A DNA stretch of 64,000 nucleotides from Solibacillus sp. FSL R5-0449 (lineage in GTDB: Bacteria > Bacillota > Bacilli > Bacillales_A > Planococcaceae). This document shows, piece by piece, positions 1 to 8,977 of this stretch (position 1 is its first letter; every line of letters begins with the position of its first letter). The notes beneath the pieces are model-generated. The model saw only the letters and a program-made list of their open reading frames with translations. It ran no database searches and had not been told where the DNA came from. The translations under genes and the position numbers were made by a program. Location of the stretch: NCBI RefSeq assembly GCF_037975215.1, contig NZ_CP150239.1, forward strand, positions 1,960,001 to 2,024,000, given 5' to 3'.

Positions 1-474
1 AATAATGGAGATGAAGGAATTAAAGCACATTTTCATCCCTTTGGTGAAGATCACGCATTAATTTTAGAAGGTGAATTGACTTATGATATTTCATTTGAAG
101 AGCAAATAATTGCTGTGAAAAACAATCTTGTCTTTGGATGGTCAAATTATGTGCATGGATATTGTAATAACACTGAAAGACCACTACATATTCTGGTTTT
201 TGCAACCCCAGAAAATAATTCATCAGTGTATAATCAACGAGAACAAAATGTAAAAAACCACTCAAAAATAAGACACATTAAAAAGTTGCCTGCAAAAGAA
301 AAAATCTTTTCAAATAGAGTAATTTTTTCCTCAACACCACCAAGAGAATTTTCTAATTGTCTTGTAATTAACTTAGAAAAACAAACCATTGATAGTAACC
401 CTAATATAGTAGAAAGTAGTGATAATTTATATGTAACATTTAATTCACTTCCTTCTTATTCGAAAATCCTGTAA
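1..474 (+). CDS. Cupin-like protein, 5' truncated by window edge
   Basis: Reading frame 1 is open from the first base, so the start lies outside the window. The visible 157 residues begin with an H-x-H-P metal-site motif (AHFHPFGEDH), followed by a glycine turn and then FGWSNYVHGYCN. This His/His...His spacing is typical of a small beta-barrel cupin. The last ~70 residues are polar and look like a separate tail with no fold I recognise. Its 3' end overlaps the convergent membrane-protein gene by 35 bases. Substrate and role cannot be told. Confidence 0.6.
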   Translation, partial: NNGDEGIKAHFHPFGEDHALILEGELTYDISFEEQIIAVKNNLVFGWSNYVHGYCNNTERPLHILVFATPENNSSVYNQREQNVKNHSKIRHIKKLPAKEKIFSNRVIFSSTPPREFSNCLVINLEKQTIDSNPNIVESSDNLYVTFNSLPSYSKIL

Positions 475-976
475 AGATAAAACATGAAATACACGCACCT
501 GTTGTGACCACAATCCCCATGAATAATCCGATTGCTCTCATAAAAGGATCATCCCCCGGATAGGCAGGCTCCAGTGTTACTAACATATAAATCAATATTA
601 GAGTGAGGATCATATAAAAACTGCTCCCGACTGCTGCCATCTTCAAACGATTTTTTCTCGTCCCTTGCCAAGTTCTATTCATTATTATCCATAAAAAGAG
701 ACTTCCTATTACAGCAAGTATCATCACAGGCAAATGGACATACGGAATTAAGAAGTAACTTAACAAATAAAGAAATAGAGCCGTCGAAAAAAATAGGATG
801 GCATTCGTAATAAACAGAAATATGCCTGCTAGCCAATGATTTTGAAACCATTCCGCATTGTTCAACCTAGATATTAGAAAATTGTCTTCTCCCAGTAAGT
901 TGATTAACGGCCTTTTAAGAAACATGACAAAGAAAACACCAATAAGACCCATAAATAAGAATAAAATTAAGGACAT
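440..976 (-). CDS. Multipass membrane protein, unknown function
   Basis: This 178-residue protein has about five hydrophobic segments (residues ~2-20, 50-75, 79-97, 117-135, 148-168) separated by short basic loops, and it ends in a lysine-rich tail. No catalytic motif or known family is visible. It is an integral cytoplasmic-membrane protein by composition only. It lies tail to tail with the cupin gene and overlaps it by 35 bases, so no terminator separates them. The ATG at 976 follows a GGGGGAAGCG ribosome site. Confidence 0.6.
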   Translation of the reverse strand: MSLILFLFMGLIGVFFVMFLKRPLINLLGEDNFLISRLNNAEWFQNHWLAGIFLFITNAILFFSTALFLYLLSYFLIPYVHLPVMILAVIGSLFLWIIMNRTWQGTRKNRLKMAAVGSSFYMILTLILIYMLVTLEPAYPGDDPFMRAIGLFMGIVVTTGACISCFIFTGFSNKKEVN

Positions 977-1015
977 CGCTTCCCCCCTAATTTTCAGTTT
1001 TTTGCTTGTATAATA

Positions 1016-1240
1016 TTAAGAGCAACATAATACAGCTTTATCAAAATCCTTCTCATTTATTAAAACACTTCCATTATCATCTAATATAAAATCTATTTTT
1101 GCATTAATTAGCCTTTCTTTTGCTGTATCAATAAGTACTGGGCCTTGGGATGCTTCAATCCAAACGCTATAACCTTTTTCTTGAGTACAGCCAACTAGTA
1201 TAGAACTAATCACTGTAAATAGAATGAGAATTTTTTTCAA
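1016..1240 (-). CDS. Small lipoprotein
   Basis: I place the start at a TTG (base 1240) because it sits behind a good ribosome site (GAAAGAGGTGG). A longer reading from an ATG at 1339 would run through a terminator hairpin. The 74-residue product begins LKKILILF, a lipoprotein signal with lipobox LVGC at residues ~15-18. The mature part is only ~56 residues. Function unknown; probably anchored to the outer face of the membrane. Confidence 0.6.
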   Translation of the reverse strand: MKKILILFTVISSILVGCTQEKGYSVWIEASQGPVLIDTAKERLINAKIDFILDDNGSVLINEKDFDKAVLCCS

Positions 1241-1322
1241 AATACCACCTCTTTCAAGATGTTTAACGCCATCATTGGAATAAAGTTCCTTAAATAGGCG
1301 TTTACATAAAACAGAACAGTAA

Positions 1323-1356
1323 AAAAAGCATGTTTCCAAAAGAAACGATGCTTTTT
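1323..1356 (-). terminator. Intrinsic terminator downstream of the DUF4179 gene
   Basis: The stem AAAAGCATCGTTTC pairs with GAAACATGCTTTT around a short loop, with one mismatch and a T run on the minus strand. It lies 27 bases past the stop of the gene ending at 1383. Confidence 0.7.
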
Positions 1357-1382
1357 CTGATCAATAAAACTGAGATATATCG

Positions 1383-2636
1383 TTATTCAGTCAAATCTAT
1401 TTTAATCTCAACGTCCTTCGCTATCGGATTGGCAATGTAGTTGATCCACAGTTTTGCTCTGCCACTGTAGGGCTCATAGTATTCTCTATAATTAAAGCCT
1501 TCGTGGGCAGACGTAGAAAAACTGCCTCCTTTTGACTCAAGCGCCGTACCATCCTCTTTTTCAGCAGGAAATAAGTGCTGGCGGCCGTGGTCATCCTTGA
1601 CGGGTGCGTTTAGGTATACATCGTGGCCGACAACTTTAATATCCCAGTCAATGAAGTTTGGTTTGTAAAGCACTTCCTTCGTTTTGAAGTCAACTTCGAA
1701 ATAGTCTTCACCTTTTGGAATAGCTTGTATTTCGCCGATACGGACGATGAGTTCATCTGAATCATAGAAGTAATTGCTTTGGAGGTAAAACGTGGACTGT
1801 CCTTCTCGGAAGGAACCACTGCCCACTAACCCATTGCGAATAAGTTCACGTTTACTGCCATTTTTAAGTTCCAGTGAAATGTTATCGAGTGCGACAATTT
1901 GCATTTTATTCGATGGATCCGGCTTTACTTCGATATGAATACGCAGGGGTGTCCGAATGATTTTACTGATTGTTAGGCGTTGACCTTGTGCTGTAATGTT
2001 CGTATTCGGTTCTACTACTTTCGCTTTAGCAATCGGTTTTTCTAATGAAAAAGGTATGGAAATCGTTTGTTTGTCCCCATCACGCATTTCAAATTCAACA
2101 CGGAAATTAGGGTTTTTCGTATCAAGCGGCTGATCGAGCGTCAACTCAAGTATATGGCTGCTGTGTGCAACCGACTCGTCCCGGCTGTCCTTTGTCCCGT
2201 AAGACATACTGTTTTTCAGCTGTTGATCACCCTGGTAAATGTTCACCGTATAGTTATGATGTTCGCTTTTTTTTGTCGGGTAATCAAAATCGTACATGAG
2301 CATAATTCCGTATTCATCGATGATGGCACCTTGAAGTGTAATCGTAACATCCTTGTCTTGTACAAGTATGCCCAGTTCCTCGTAATATTCATTGGCAATG
2401 GCGTCTTTAATCCCCTCATTTTCCTGTACAAGCTCGACGATAACACTTAAACCAGGGATTTTAGCGGCATAGCTGGCAATCGTCGGTGAAACACGGACCG
2501 TTAGCAAAAAACTGAGGAAGATGATAGCTACTGCAGCGATTCCCTGCCACTGCTTCTTTCGCCGGCGTTCTTTTTTCAGTTTTGTATATGCATCCATACG
2601 TCCTTGACGCAGCTTATCTTTAGGAATTTTAATCAT
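1383..2636 (-). CDS. DUF4179 membrane protein, putative anti-sigma partner
   Basis: The protein is ~417 residues long. A basic N-terminus (KKERRRKKQW) is followed by one membrane segment at ~35-50. Then comes an extracellular part whose start (IPGLSVIVELVQENEGIKDA, then a GAIIDEYG stretch) matches the DUF4179 pattern, and a C-terminal beta-rich domain. Such proteins usually follow an ECF sigma gene and act as its membrane-bound regulator. Here the ATG at 2636 overlaps the sigma stop codon by 4 bases (ATGA) and follows AGGAGG at good spacing. The role as anti-sigma factor is inferred from context. Confidence 0.8.
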   Translation of the reverse strand: MIKIPKDKLRQGRMDAYTKLKKERRRKKQWQGIAAVAIIFLSFLLTVRVSPTIASYAAKIPGLSVIVELVQENEGIKDAIANEYYEELGILVQDKDVTITLQGAIIDEYGIMLMYDFDYPTKKSEHHNYTVNIYQGDQQLKNSMSYGTKDSRDESVAHSSHILELTLDQPLDTKNPNFRVEFEMRDGDKQTISIPFSLEKPIAKAKVVEPNTNITAQGQRLTISKIIRTPLRIHIEVKPDPSNKMQIVALDNISLELKNGSKRELIRNGLVGSGSFREGQSTFYLQSNYFYDSDELIVRIGEIQAIPKGEDYFEVDFKTKEVLYKPNFIDWDIKVVGHDVYLNAPVKDDHGRQHLFPAEKEDGTALESKGGSFSTSAHEGFNYREYYEPYSGRAKLWINYIANPIAKDVEIKIDLTE

Positions 2637-3130
2637 AGCCAATCCTCCTTTTGTCCAGCTGCTTTACGCAGTTTCTTTAAAATGGCGTGCAGCCGAGATT
2701 TAACGGTGCCTTCTGGAATATTTTGCAGTTCGGCAATTTCATTGTTTTTCAGCTGTTGGAAATATTTTGCGTAAACTAACTGTTGTTCAGTGAGCGTAAG
2801 TAGATTAAGAAGACGACTGATGTCATTATAAACTGGCGCTTCACTAAGGCTGGTCTTTTCAATTTCAACAGTTTGGATTCGTTTTTTCAATATATCTTTA
2901 CAACAGTTGATTAGTACACGTACAAGCCAAGTACGCGCAAATTCAGGCTGTTTAATGGTGTGCATTTTTTTCAGTGCCTTATAGGTCATTTCTTGCATGG
3001 CATCAAGGGCATCCTGCTCATTTTTCAAGTATGTATAAGCGATGGGGTAAAGTACTTCCTCATCTTGTTCAATCAGTTCCAGGATCGCTAGTTGATCCCC
3101 AGCGGTAGCTTTTTCAAGTAAATTCTCCAA
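2633..3130 (-). CDS. ECF-type RNA polymerase sigma factor
   Basis: 165 residues, the usual size for an ECF sigma factor. Sigma region 2 lies at ~25-90 (DALDAMQEMTYKALKKM, then ARTWLVRVLINCCKDI), and region 4 at ~110-160 contains an EIAELQNIPEGTVKSRL helix-turn-helix. The start is a TTG behind AAGGAGGTGG. It is translationally coupled to the downstream DUF4179 gene. A 9-bp inverted repeat lies just upstream and may take part in its control. The signal sensed is unknown. Confidence 0.9.
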   Translation of the reverse strand: MENLLEKATAGDQLAILELIEQDEEVLYPIAYTYLKNEQDALDAMQEMTYKALKKMHTIKQPEFARTWLVRVLINCCKDILKKRIQTVEIEKTSLSEAPVYNDISRLLNLLTLTEQQLVYAKYFQQLKNNEIAELQNIPEGTVKSRLHAILKKLRKAAGQKEDWL

Positions 3131-3170
3131 CGTACGCCACCTCCTTATTTATTAGACTATAAAAAATTTA

Positions 3171-3213
3171 ATTTCGTTCGAAAAAAATTAAAAATAATAA
3201 TGTTGAACGAAAT
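3171..3213. promoter_or_regulatory. Inverted repeat upstream of the ECF sigma gene
   Basis: ATTTCGTTC (3171-3179) and GAACGAAAT (3205-3213) are perfect inverted repeats separated by 25 A/T-rich bases, in the promoter region of the sigma gene. They could be a regulator site. No regulator is identified. Confidence 0.35.
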
Positions 3214-3286
3214 CAATGTGGTTATATTCCTGAAGTAGCACATACCCTTTCCAGAAGCATAAACTACACAGAAAGGGTTGATGACA

Positions 3287-3511
3287 ATGCCACCATGGCA
3301 ACATAAGGTTAATTATTTAATAGGACAACCGATTGGTATATCCTTCGCAAATGGTCAGGGGACATCTGGGGTACTTTGTGGTGTATCAAACGGAAAGTTG
3401 ATGGTTATTGAATATCTGTATCAAACACAATTTGCACTGAAACAGTACGAATTTTCAATGATTGCAGATATATCTGGTTTTCCACCGTGTAATCAGCAAC
3501 GCCTCTATTAA
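3287..3511 (+). CDS. Small SH3/Sm-like barrel protein, unknown
   Basis: A 74-residue protein starting at the ATG (3287) nine bases after an AAAGGG site. Nearer in-frame TTG and ATG codons lie too close to that site. The sequence alternates short beta strands (GQPIGISFANGQG, GVLCGVSNGKLMVIEYL), like a small Sm/SH3-type barrel, and ends with a Pro-Pro-Cys motif. Similar small proteins occur in spore formers, but I cannot name the family. It is divergent from the ECF sigma operon and has two cysteines. Confidence 0.5.
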   Translation: MPPWQHKVNYLIGQPIGISFANGQGTSGVLCGVSNGKLMVIEYLYQTQFALKQYEFSMIADISGFPPCNQQRLY

Positions 3512-3816
3512 AAATTGATTGTTAAATAAGACAGGTCAATTTGGGCTGTTTTTTCTTTTTCTCTCCTTTGAGTCTTATCTCACAATATCGTTCGGTCTGA
3601 TTCCATTCCGCAGTTCATTATTATGTGAAATATTCCTTAGTTTCAATAATCCCCCATTTTGCTTATATTAGCTTACTATATTCTGGTGGTATAATGATAA
3701 AAAGCACAACCTAGTTTTTGAATTAAGCATAGGCAATGGAGTTTGGTTTAATAAGTTATTAAGAAATTTCGGCAATTACTTAAATAAAACTCTATTATAA
3801 GGTGGTGAATTAACCG
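3512..3816 (+). promoter_or_regulatory. Intergenic region with extended -10 promoter
   Basis: No gene is seen in these 305 bases. TGGTATAAT at 3687-3695 is an extended -10 element (TGn plus TATAAT) pointing to the small membrane gene at 3817. It would give a leader of roughly 115 bases. No clear -35 box was found. Confidence 0.45.
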
Positions 3817-4002
3817 ATGATGAAAAAAATTATCCCTCTATTAGTTTACTTAATTGTTTGTCTAATCGCTGTGATTCTACCAGCTTCTGATGGCTATAAT
3901 ACAATAGGTTGGAAATTGCTAGTAGGACAAATTTATGCGTTACCCGCTTTAATCATTGCTATTTTGTTCTCTAAATTTCTGGGGAAAAGACTTACGCATT
4001 GA
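3817..4002 (+). CDS. Small two-helix membrane protein
   Basis: A 61-residue protein with two hydrophobic segments (~4-23 and ~32-54) joined by a short polar turn (SDGYNTIGWK), and a basic C-terminus. The ATG is preceded by AAGGTGGTGAAT. It is terminated by a strong bidirectional hairpin shared with the convergent CAP-domain gene. No family is recognised; function unknown. Confidence 0.55.
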   Translation: MMKKIIPLLVYLIVCLIAVILPASDGYNTIGWKLLVGQIYALPALIIAILFSKFLGKRLTH

Positions 4003-4025
4003 TTTGAAAAATGCAGAATAAAAAA

Positions 4026-4068
4026 TTAGGCTACTTAACGCCCATAGAATGGACGATAAGTAGCCTAA
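4026..4068. terminator. Bidirectional terminator between convergent genes
   Basis: TTAGGCTACTTA and TAAGTAGCCTAA form a perfect 12-bp stem with A-rich and T-rich flanks on both sides. It sits between the gene ending at 4002 and the convergent gene ending at 4083. Confidence 0.85.
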
Positions 4069-4082
4069 CCGTATTTATATTC

Positions 4083-5105
4083 TTATAGTTGGATAAATTG
4101 TTGTGTCCAATAGTAACCCTCTTCAACAAAACCTACACCAATATGTGTGAAATTGGCATTCATAATGTTTTGACGGTGACCTGGTGAATCCATCCATGCT
4201 TGTACTACTTGTTGTGGTGTTCTTTGACCTTGTGCAATGTTTTCTCCAGCAGAACGGTATGAAATCCCTGCAGATTTAATCTGATCGAACGGGCTTCCAA
4301 ATGTCGGGCTTGTATGTGAAAAGTAATTATTTTTCGCCATATCAGCTGATTTTGCATGAGCTACACCCATTAATGGCGTGTGCATTTCAAGCGGTTTTAA
4401 ACCTGCTTTTGTACGTTCTGCATTTGTTAAGTCTACCACTTGTTTTTCAAATTCAGAAACTGACTGACTAGCATTGTTCGTAGTTGTTTTTACTGGTGCT
4501 TCTGTTTGTTGGTTATTTGATTTTGATGGTGCTTGTGTATTATTGTTATTTGTCACAGGTGTTGCCTGTGTATTTGTCGTTGTTTCTGGTGCAGTTGTTT
4601 CTTTTGTTGGTACTTGCTCTTCTTTTGCATCATTGTTCGTTGTTACCGGTGTTGCTTTTTCTTCTGTTGATGCTTCAGGTGCTTTTGCATCGTTATTTTC
4701 TGTAACAGTTTGAGCTTTTTCTTCTTTTACTGGTGCTTGAGCTTGAGGTGCTTTATCCTCTTTTTCCACTGTTTTAGCAGTCGTTTCTTTTTGAGCTTCT
4801 TTATTAGTAGTAGTTTTTTGTGTATTTACTACTTTGCCCTCTTTAACTATTTTATTAGTATCAAGATTAACTAAAGCTTGATTAATCGCATCTTTTGATA
4901 AAATCCCGAATTCGCCTTTTACTGAAATTTGCTTAATTAATTTTAAAGCCAAATCTTGATAATGATCACCTTTAATAAGTTGAATATGTTGAGTATTTGC
5001 ACCTTTATTTTCTTCTTTATTTATATCTGCTGCATTAGCCGCAGTAATAGATGTTGCAAATAATGTTGCTGCACATAATGATGTTGCTAACCATTTTTTA
5101 TTCAT
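4083..5105 (-). CDS. Secreted CAP-domain (SCP/YkwD-like) protein
   Basis: 340 residues. A signal peptide with an ANAA cleavage region ends at ~26. A mixed N-terminal segment reaches ~90, and then a long Thr/Lys/Glu/Gln/Pro-rich linker with quasi-repeats (NNDAK, ATPVT) runs to ~215. The CAP domain fills ~219-340 and shows the family signatures NYFSHTSP, GENIAQG, SPGHRQNIM and HIGVGF. The layout resembles YkwD/SafA-like exported proteins of spore formers. The linker suggests a wall-spanning stalk. Biochemical activity of bacterial CAP proteins is mostly unknown. The start follows GGAGGAATTC. Confidence 0.85.
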   Translation of the reverse strand: MNKKWLATSLCAATLFATSITAANAADINKEENKGANTQHIQLIKGDHYQDLALKLIKQISVKGEFGILSKDAINQALVNLDTNKIVKEGKVVNTQKTTTNKEAQKETTAKTVEKEDKAPQAQAPVKEEKAQTVTENNDAKAPEASTEEKATPVTTNNDAKEEQVPTKETTAPETTTNTQATPVTNNNNTQAPSKSNNQQTEAPVKTTTNNASQSVSEFEKQVVDLTNAERTKAGLKPLEMHTPLMGVAHAKSADMAKNNYFSHTSPTFGSPFDQIKSAGISYRSAGENIAQGQRTPQQVVQAWMDSPGHRQNIMNANFTHIGVGFVEEGYYWTQQFIQL

Positions 5106-5416
5106 TTTTGAATTCCTCCTCTTCTACACAAACTATGTTACAGTAGAAAATACGTAATAAATGGTCCATAAACTGGTAAGAATAGCATTCTATTAATAAA
5201 TTCCATAAAATCAATGGGTTCGAAACTGTTAAATTCACAAAATCATCCAGAAAAAAAGTATACTTCCACTGAATAAATATTGACAGATTTTATGATTTAT
5301 ACAAATACGTATTACTATTACGTATGTTACAAGAAGATTACAACTTATGGACTTTATCTCAATATATTTTGGAACTAATTGGGATTCAGTGGGTTATATT
5401 ATATACATAATTAAAA

Positions 5417-5444
5417 GCCGCTTACCTTTAATAAGGAAAGCGGC
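5417..5444 (-). terminator. Intrinsic terminator downstream of ytaF
   Basis: On the minus strand GCCGCTTTCC pairs with GGTAAGCGGC around a short loop, followed by TTTTAATTA. It is the only clear element in the gap 5106-5525. The rest is A/T-rich and presumably carries the promoter of the CAP-domain gene. Confidence 0.7.
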
Positions 5445-5525
5445 CGTATATTACGGAAATTCAATTGCTGAATTTCATTTAGAATTCTGTAGGGTTATGA
5501 AAATATCCTGTCCGATGCATTGAGA

Positions 5526-6095
5526 TTAAACAAGCATTTCATAAAGACCTATTATAATAAGTAACCAACCGGAAATCGTTGTCGAATATTTACCGATAAA
5601 TGTTTTATTAAGGAGATAACCAAAATGGCTGCCGATTCCAATTGTCACTAAAGAAAAAAATCCTATAGAGAAAACGGTCCATAGAGCTGAAATTCCGTTT
5701 GCACCAATCCCCAGCCCACTTGCCATACAGTTCAATGATAAAATAAGTCCAAGATATATTGCTTCTCTCCAAGAAATCACATGATTATCATCCCAATCAA
5801 TTAGCTCCGGATTTTTAAATGGTTCCGGATTAGTTAACCTTTTGGAAAATAATGTCCATAACCCTATCATACATAATAAAGAACTCCCTATATAGTTGGC
5901 CATATTTGGTGAAATATATTCGCTTAACGTACCGCCAGCTATTACTGCAAAATAAGTAAAAGTCATGGAAATAAAAGCAATGATTATGTTTGATAAAATA
6001 GGGATTCTTGTTTCTTTTACTCCATAAGCCAATCCAATCCCCAAATTATCTAAATTAGCCGCTATACCTACAATAATAATGGTGACCCAATGCAT
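5526..6095 (-). CDS. ytaF: Sporulation membrane protein YtaF
   Basis: A 189-residue, six-helix membrane protein of the MntP/YtaF family. The first helix carries the family pattern (A-N-L-D-N-L-G-I-G-L-A-Y-G at ~13-25), and a matching helix in the second half has NCMASGLGIGANG. The related MntP exports Mn2+. YtaF is known from sporulation gene sets, but its substrate is uncertain. It stands alone with its own terminator. Confidence 0.8.
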   Translation of the reverse strand: MHWVTIIIVGIAANLDNLGIGLAYGVKETRIPILSNIIIAFISMTFTYFAVIAGGTLSEYISPNMANYIGSSLLCMIGLWTLFSKRLTNPEPFKNPELIDWDDNHVISWREAIYLGLILSLNCMASGLGIGANGISALWTVFSIGFFSLVTIGIGSHFGYLLNKTFIGKYSTTISGWLLIIIGLYEMLV

Positions 6096-6267
6096 AAAAT
6101 CCTCCCAAAAAACCTGTCATACCTTTTACCTTATGCAGGATCAAAACTTTTGTTCAATCAGAGGCCTTGGAAACCTTGCGAATAAGTACAGTGGTTTAAA
6201 TTATGAATGACCAAAAGGACATTTAAAGATAATAGAGGAATATTAGTAGTGAGAATTGAGTGTAGTA

Positions 6268-6546
6268 ATGATAAAAATGAAAATAATCACGATTAGTTTT
6301 ATAATCGCTTTGATTTTTGGCTTACAGTTTAAATGGATTCAGTATAAGGGAAATCAGATGGTATCAATATTTGAAGCCTATAACTTAGAAATGACGAATG
6401 TATTTTTCGATTTTTCTCTGTTATTTATAATACATTTATTATTTTTCTACTTTGGAAGTGGATTTCAAAAATTAATACTAAACCTTCCTATACAAAAAAT
6501 ATTCCTAAATAACGTTCATCAAGTTGTAGCAGTCCTATATGAATAA
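6268..6546 (+). CDS. Small membrane protein, unknown
   Basis: About 92 residues with two hydrophobic segments (~3-18 and ~42-66). The start is uncertain: the ATG at 6268 lies seven bases after a weak GAG motif, and a TTG at 6256 or an ATG at 6277 are also possible. The codon use is very A/T-rich. No family is recognised. Confidence 0.4.
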   Translation: MIKMKIITISFIIALIFGLQFKWIQYKGNQMVSIFEAYNLEMTNVFFDFSLLFIIHLLFFYFGSGFQKLILNLPIQKIFLNNVHQVVAVLYE

Positions 6547-6692
6547 AATGTACAAACTCATGACAAGAGTTAAAATTACATAATTTAACAAATATGTGGC
6601 AAAGCGAATGATATTACGATACATTAATAATAGAAAGTAATATAAATAATGAATTGCTCAGGTTACGGAATACCATAACAGGAGGTAATTAA

Positions 6693-6959
6693 ATGGATGC
6701 TTTGATGTTAGAGGGATGGACGCCAATATTACTTTGTGGAATTGTGTTTGCAATTGGAATGTATATTACATCCCGTAAAGTTTCAAAAAAAGTTGTACTT
6801 TTAACCGCCACTGTCTTAAGTCTAATTAGTATTGGATTAATTATTTTTAGCAAGGATGTTGTTGGGGGCTGGGAAGGTATCTTTTTGGCTTACTTCACAA
6901 TTACCTGTTTTGCAGGTGTATGGATAGGTACTTTTGTTGGCACTCTCTCAAAAAGGTAA
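6693..6959 (+). CDS. Small three-helix membrane protein
   Basis: 88 residues with three hydrophobic segments (~9-24, 33-51, 62-84) and a basic end. The ATG follows AGGAGG at good spacing, which supports it as a real gene. It is followed by a strong hairpin terminator. No motif points to a function. Confidence 0.55.
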   Translation: MDALMLEGWTPILLCGIVFAIGMYITSRKVSKKVVLLTATVLSLISIGLIIFSKDVVGGWEGIFLAYFTITCFAGVWIGTFVGTLSKR

Positions 6960-6997
6960 ACTAAATCCTTTTGTTTTCACTTAACTAGAATCGGCAG

Positions 6998-7036
6998 AAA
7001 GACACAAATATTGTAATTACAACGTTTTGTGTCTTT
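6998..7036. terminator. Bidirectional terminator
   Basis: AAAGACACAAA and TTTGTGTCTTT form a perfect 11-bp stem between the gene ending at 6959 and the convergent Nudix gene ending at 7061. Confidence 0.8.
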
Positions 7037-7060
7037 CCTTATGACTATTGGTTAAGAGGA

Positions 7061-7543
7061 TTATAAAGTACAATCCATGATTTCCTGATAAAGAATATTC
7101 CATTTTGAATAATAGTTAGAAATTTCCTTAGGATTTATAAAGATCCGTTGAGAAGATTCATGTCTTCCTTCAAATGGTAAAAGCTTTTTAATATCCATTT
7201 TGTAAAACACTTGATAACCGACTTTTGGATATGGACTACTTTCTTCCCAATTTGGATTTTCCGTATGATCTACAATTATGTACCCTAACAACTTACATTC
7301 ACCTTCAATATAACCTTCTTCCAAAGCTTCCCGTTTAAAGCATTCTTCTGGAGTTTCCTCAGGTTCAATGTGTCCTCCCGGGAAATCCCATCCCCTATCG
7401 TTCAAGTCGACTAACAACAGTCGATCTTCCCGAAAACAAAATCCATGTACACTTGTAATTAAATCATTTGGAGGGAGTACACTATTTTTCTCCCAAGTCA
7501 ATTTAACTCTTGATTCACCCCAATTAACATATGTTGTAGTCAT
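7061..7543 (-). CDS. Nudix hydrolase
   Basis: 160 residues. A complete Nudix box lies at ~56-78 (GGHIEPEE..., then REALEEGY), with the metal-binding RE and EE residues in place. Family members hydrolyse nucleoside diphosphates linked to another group. The substrate cannot be told. The length fits a stand-alone Nudix domain. The ATG follows AGGAGGAG. A lipoprotein gene lies 54 bases upstream on the same strand, so the two may be cotranscribed. Confidence 0.85.
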   Translation of the reverse strand: MTTTYVNWGESRVKLTWEKNSVLPPNDLITSVHGFCFREDRLLLVDLNDRGWDFPGGHIEPEETPEECFKREALEEGYIEGECKLLGYIIVDHTENPNWEESSPYPKVGYQVFYKMDIKKLLPFEGRHESSQRIFINPKEISNYYSKWNILYQEIMDCTL

Positions 7544-7597
7544 ATTTCTCCTCCTATTATGATGCTTTCCTTTCGGTAAAGGCTTATTTATAAATTT

Positions 7598-8002
7598 TCA
7601 TTCTTTTGAACTCTTAATTTCAAACTCCTCGTAATTTTCACCCCATGAGACAGTTATTATTCCTACTTCGTTTCCTTCCAAAGTAGAAGCATTCAGATTA
7701 CCAGGACTAACAATATATAATGGTTCGCTTGCATCCTTAACTATGAAAGTTTCTGAACCACTTTTTTCTCCAATTTTATATGTAACTTGTATTGCTTCTC
7801 CATTTGCTAATTTATCAATTTCGCCTTTGTAGTTTATTTTTATCTCATATTCACTATGATTTTCATCATTTTTGATTTTGACTTTATACTTATAATCGAT
7901 CGCCCAATTATCACTTTCTCCAACATACTCATGACTTCTTGTTTCATAATTACAACCAGATAAAAAGAAAACACATATGACTAAACATAAAATTCTTTTC
8001 AC
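7598..8002 (-). CDS. Lipoprotein, unknown
   Basis: 134 residues starting at a GTG behind AAGGAGATGG. A lipoprotein signal (MKRILCLVICVFF) ends in lipobox LSGC with Cys at ~17. The mature part is short, polar and beta-rich. It lies upstream of the Nudix gene on the same strand. No family is recognised. Confidence 0.6.
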   Translation of the reverse strand: MKRILCLVICVFFLSGCNYETRSHEYVGESDNWAIDYKYKVKIKNDENHSEYEIKINYKGEIDKLANGEAIQVTYKIGEKSGSETFIVKDASEPLYIVSPGNLNASTLEGNEVGIITVSWGENYEEFEIKSSKE

Positions 8003-8032
8003 GCTTCCATCTCCTTCCCCCTTAATAAAAAG

Positions 8033-8074
8033 CTGAATTCCAACCGTTATTTTTGGCTAACAGTTAGAATTCAG
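8033..8074. terminator. Hairpin terminator
   Basis: CTGAATTC and GAATTCAG flank further complementary bases (AACCGTTA with TAACAGTT), giving a long imperfect stem between the gene ending at 8114 and the lipoprotein gene. Confidence 0.6.
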
Positions 8075-8113
8075 TTCATTAACCTTTCAGATTAGCCAAT
8101 CATCCTTAGTAAA

Positions 8114-8671
8114 TTACATTTTCTCACGTTCAATAAATTCTACATTGTTTTGTTTTGCCACTCTGTAGATTTCATTTTTATCTTCATGTAGGAACTGATC
8201 ATTTAAAGGAATTCGAATAGAATTTCCATCAACTGAAGTGAAAATGTATTCTTCATGTGTACCGATATCATCCACGTAATATTCGAGCACTACTTCTTCA
8301 ATTTCAGACCATTGAAATGTTTTGCCATCGAACAATTTATTTGAAACCACTTGTTCATTTCCTATATACGTATAACTTAAGATTGATAAATAGAATACGA
8401 AGAGGGCACCTGCAATAATAATACTTGAAAGGCTATAAAAGAGTTTGTTCTGTTTGATTACCGGAATCATTAATCCGAGAAATAATATAAAGCAAGCAGC
8501 CATTACGAGTCTAAAATTAATTCCATCCGGATAAAGGATAATTGCCATTCTATCAAATATAAATGTTTGAACATAGAACACCGGTAATATTGCTCCGACA
8601 ACAGGTATGCTGATAAGTGCGACGATGGCGAGCACTAAAAAGATTAGACGAGGCGAGTAATGAGTTCGCAT
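8114..8671 (-). CDS. Membrane protein with C-terminal PH-like domain
   Basis: 185 residues with four hydrophobic segments (~9-35, 44-50, 56-70, 78-104). A soluble beta-rich C-terminal part follows (FQWSEIEEVVLEY..., then EYIFTSVDGNSIRIPL). That pattern is common in small bacterial PH-like membrane proteins. The ATG follows AAAGGAGG. No enzyme motif is visible. Confidence 0.55.
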   Translation of the reverse strand: MRTHYSPRLIFLVLAIVALISIPVVGAILPVFYVQTFIFDRMAIILYPDGINFRLVMAACFILFLGLMIPVIKQNKLFYSLSSIIIAGALFVFYLSILSYTYIGNEQVVSNKLFDGKTFQWSEIEEVVLEYYVDDIGTHEEYIFTSVDGNSIRIPLNDQFLHEDKNEIYRVAKQNNVEFIEREKM

Positions 8672-8915
8672 TTTAATTCCTCCTTTGAATTAAATATGAA
8701 TAAGTATTTGTGTTATTAACTACTATACGAATAAGTTGGTATAAAGTTTCAATTTTCTGGCTATTATTACCATTAAATTCCATTGTTCTCATTGAATTCA
8801 ACCTTCTATGATAAAATTCTTGAGACAAAAAGAAGTCCTCCAATTTAAAACATAATTTGTTAGCTTGAGGATAATGGACACATTTGCTTTTCATCAATGA
8901 CCTAATTCATTTCAT

Positions 8916-8977
8916 AAAAAAAGACACTTTCCTTCTTCAATACAAGGAACGCGCCCTAAAATTGCATACTGGAATAA
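8916..8977 (+). repeat. Hairpin element A, copy 0 (divergent)
   Basis: A degenerate copy of the island repeat: an inner TTCCTT/AAGGAA stem, then the conserved GCGCCC and the right arm ending in GGAATAACC. It marks the left edge of the array. The rest of the gap 8672-9174 shows no supportable gene. Confidence 0.5.

Noticed and set aside
4474-4713. Long plus-strand frames inside the CAP-domain gene
   Set aside because: They mirror the low-complexity Thr/Pro/Glu linker on the other strand.
8673-8897. 74-codon open frame on the minus strand
   Set aside because: No ribosome site at its start, unusual composition, and it ends exactly at the ribosome site of the next gene. Probably chance.
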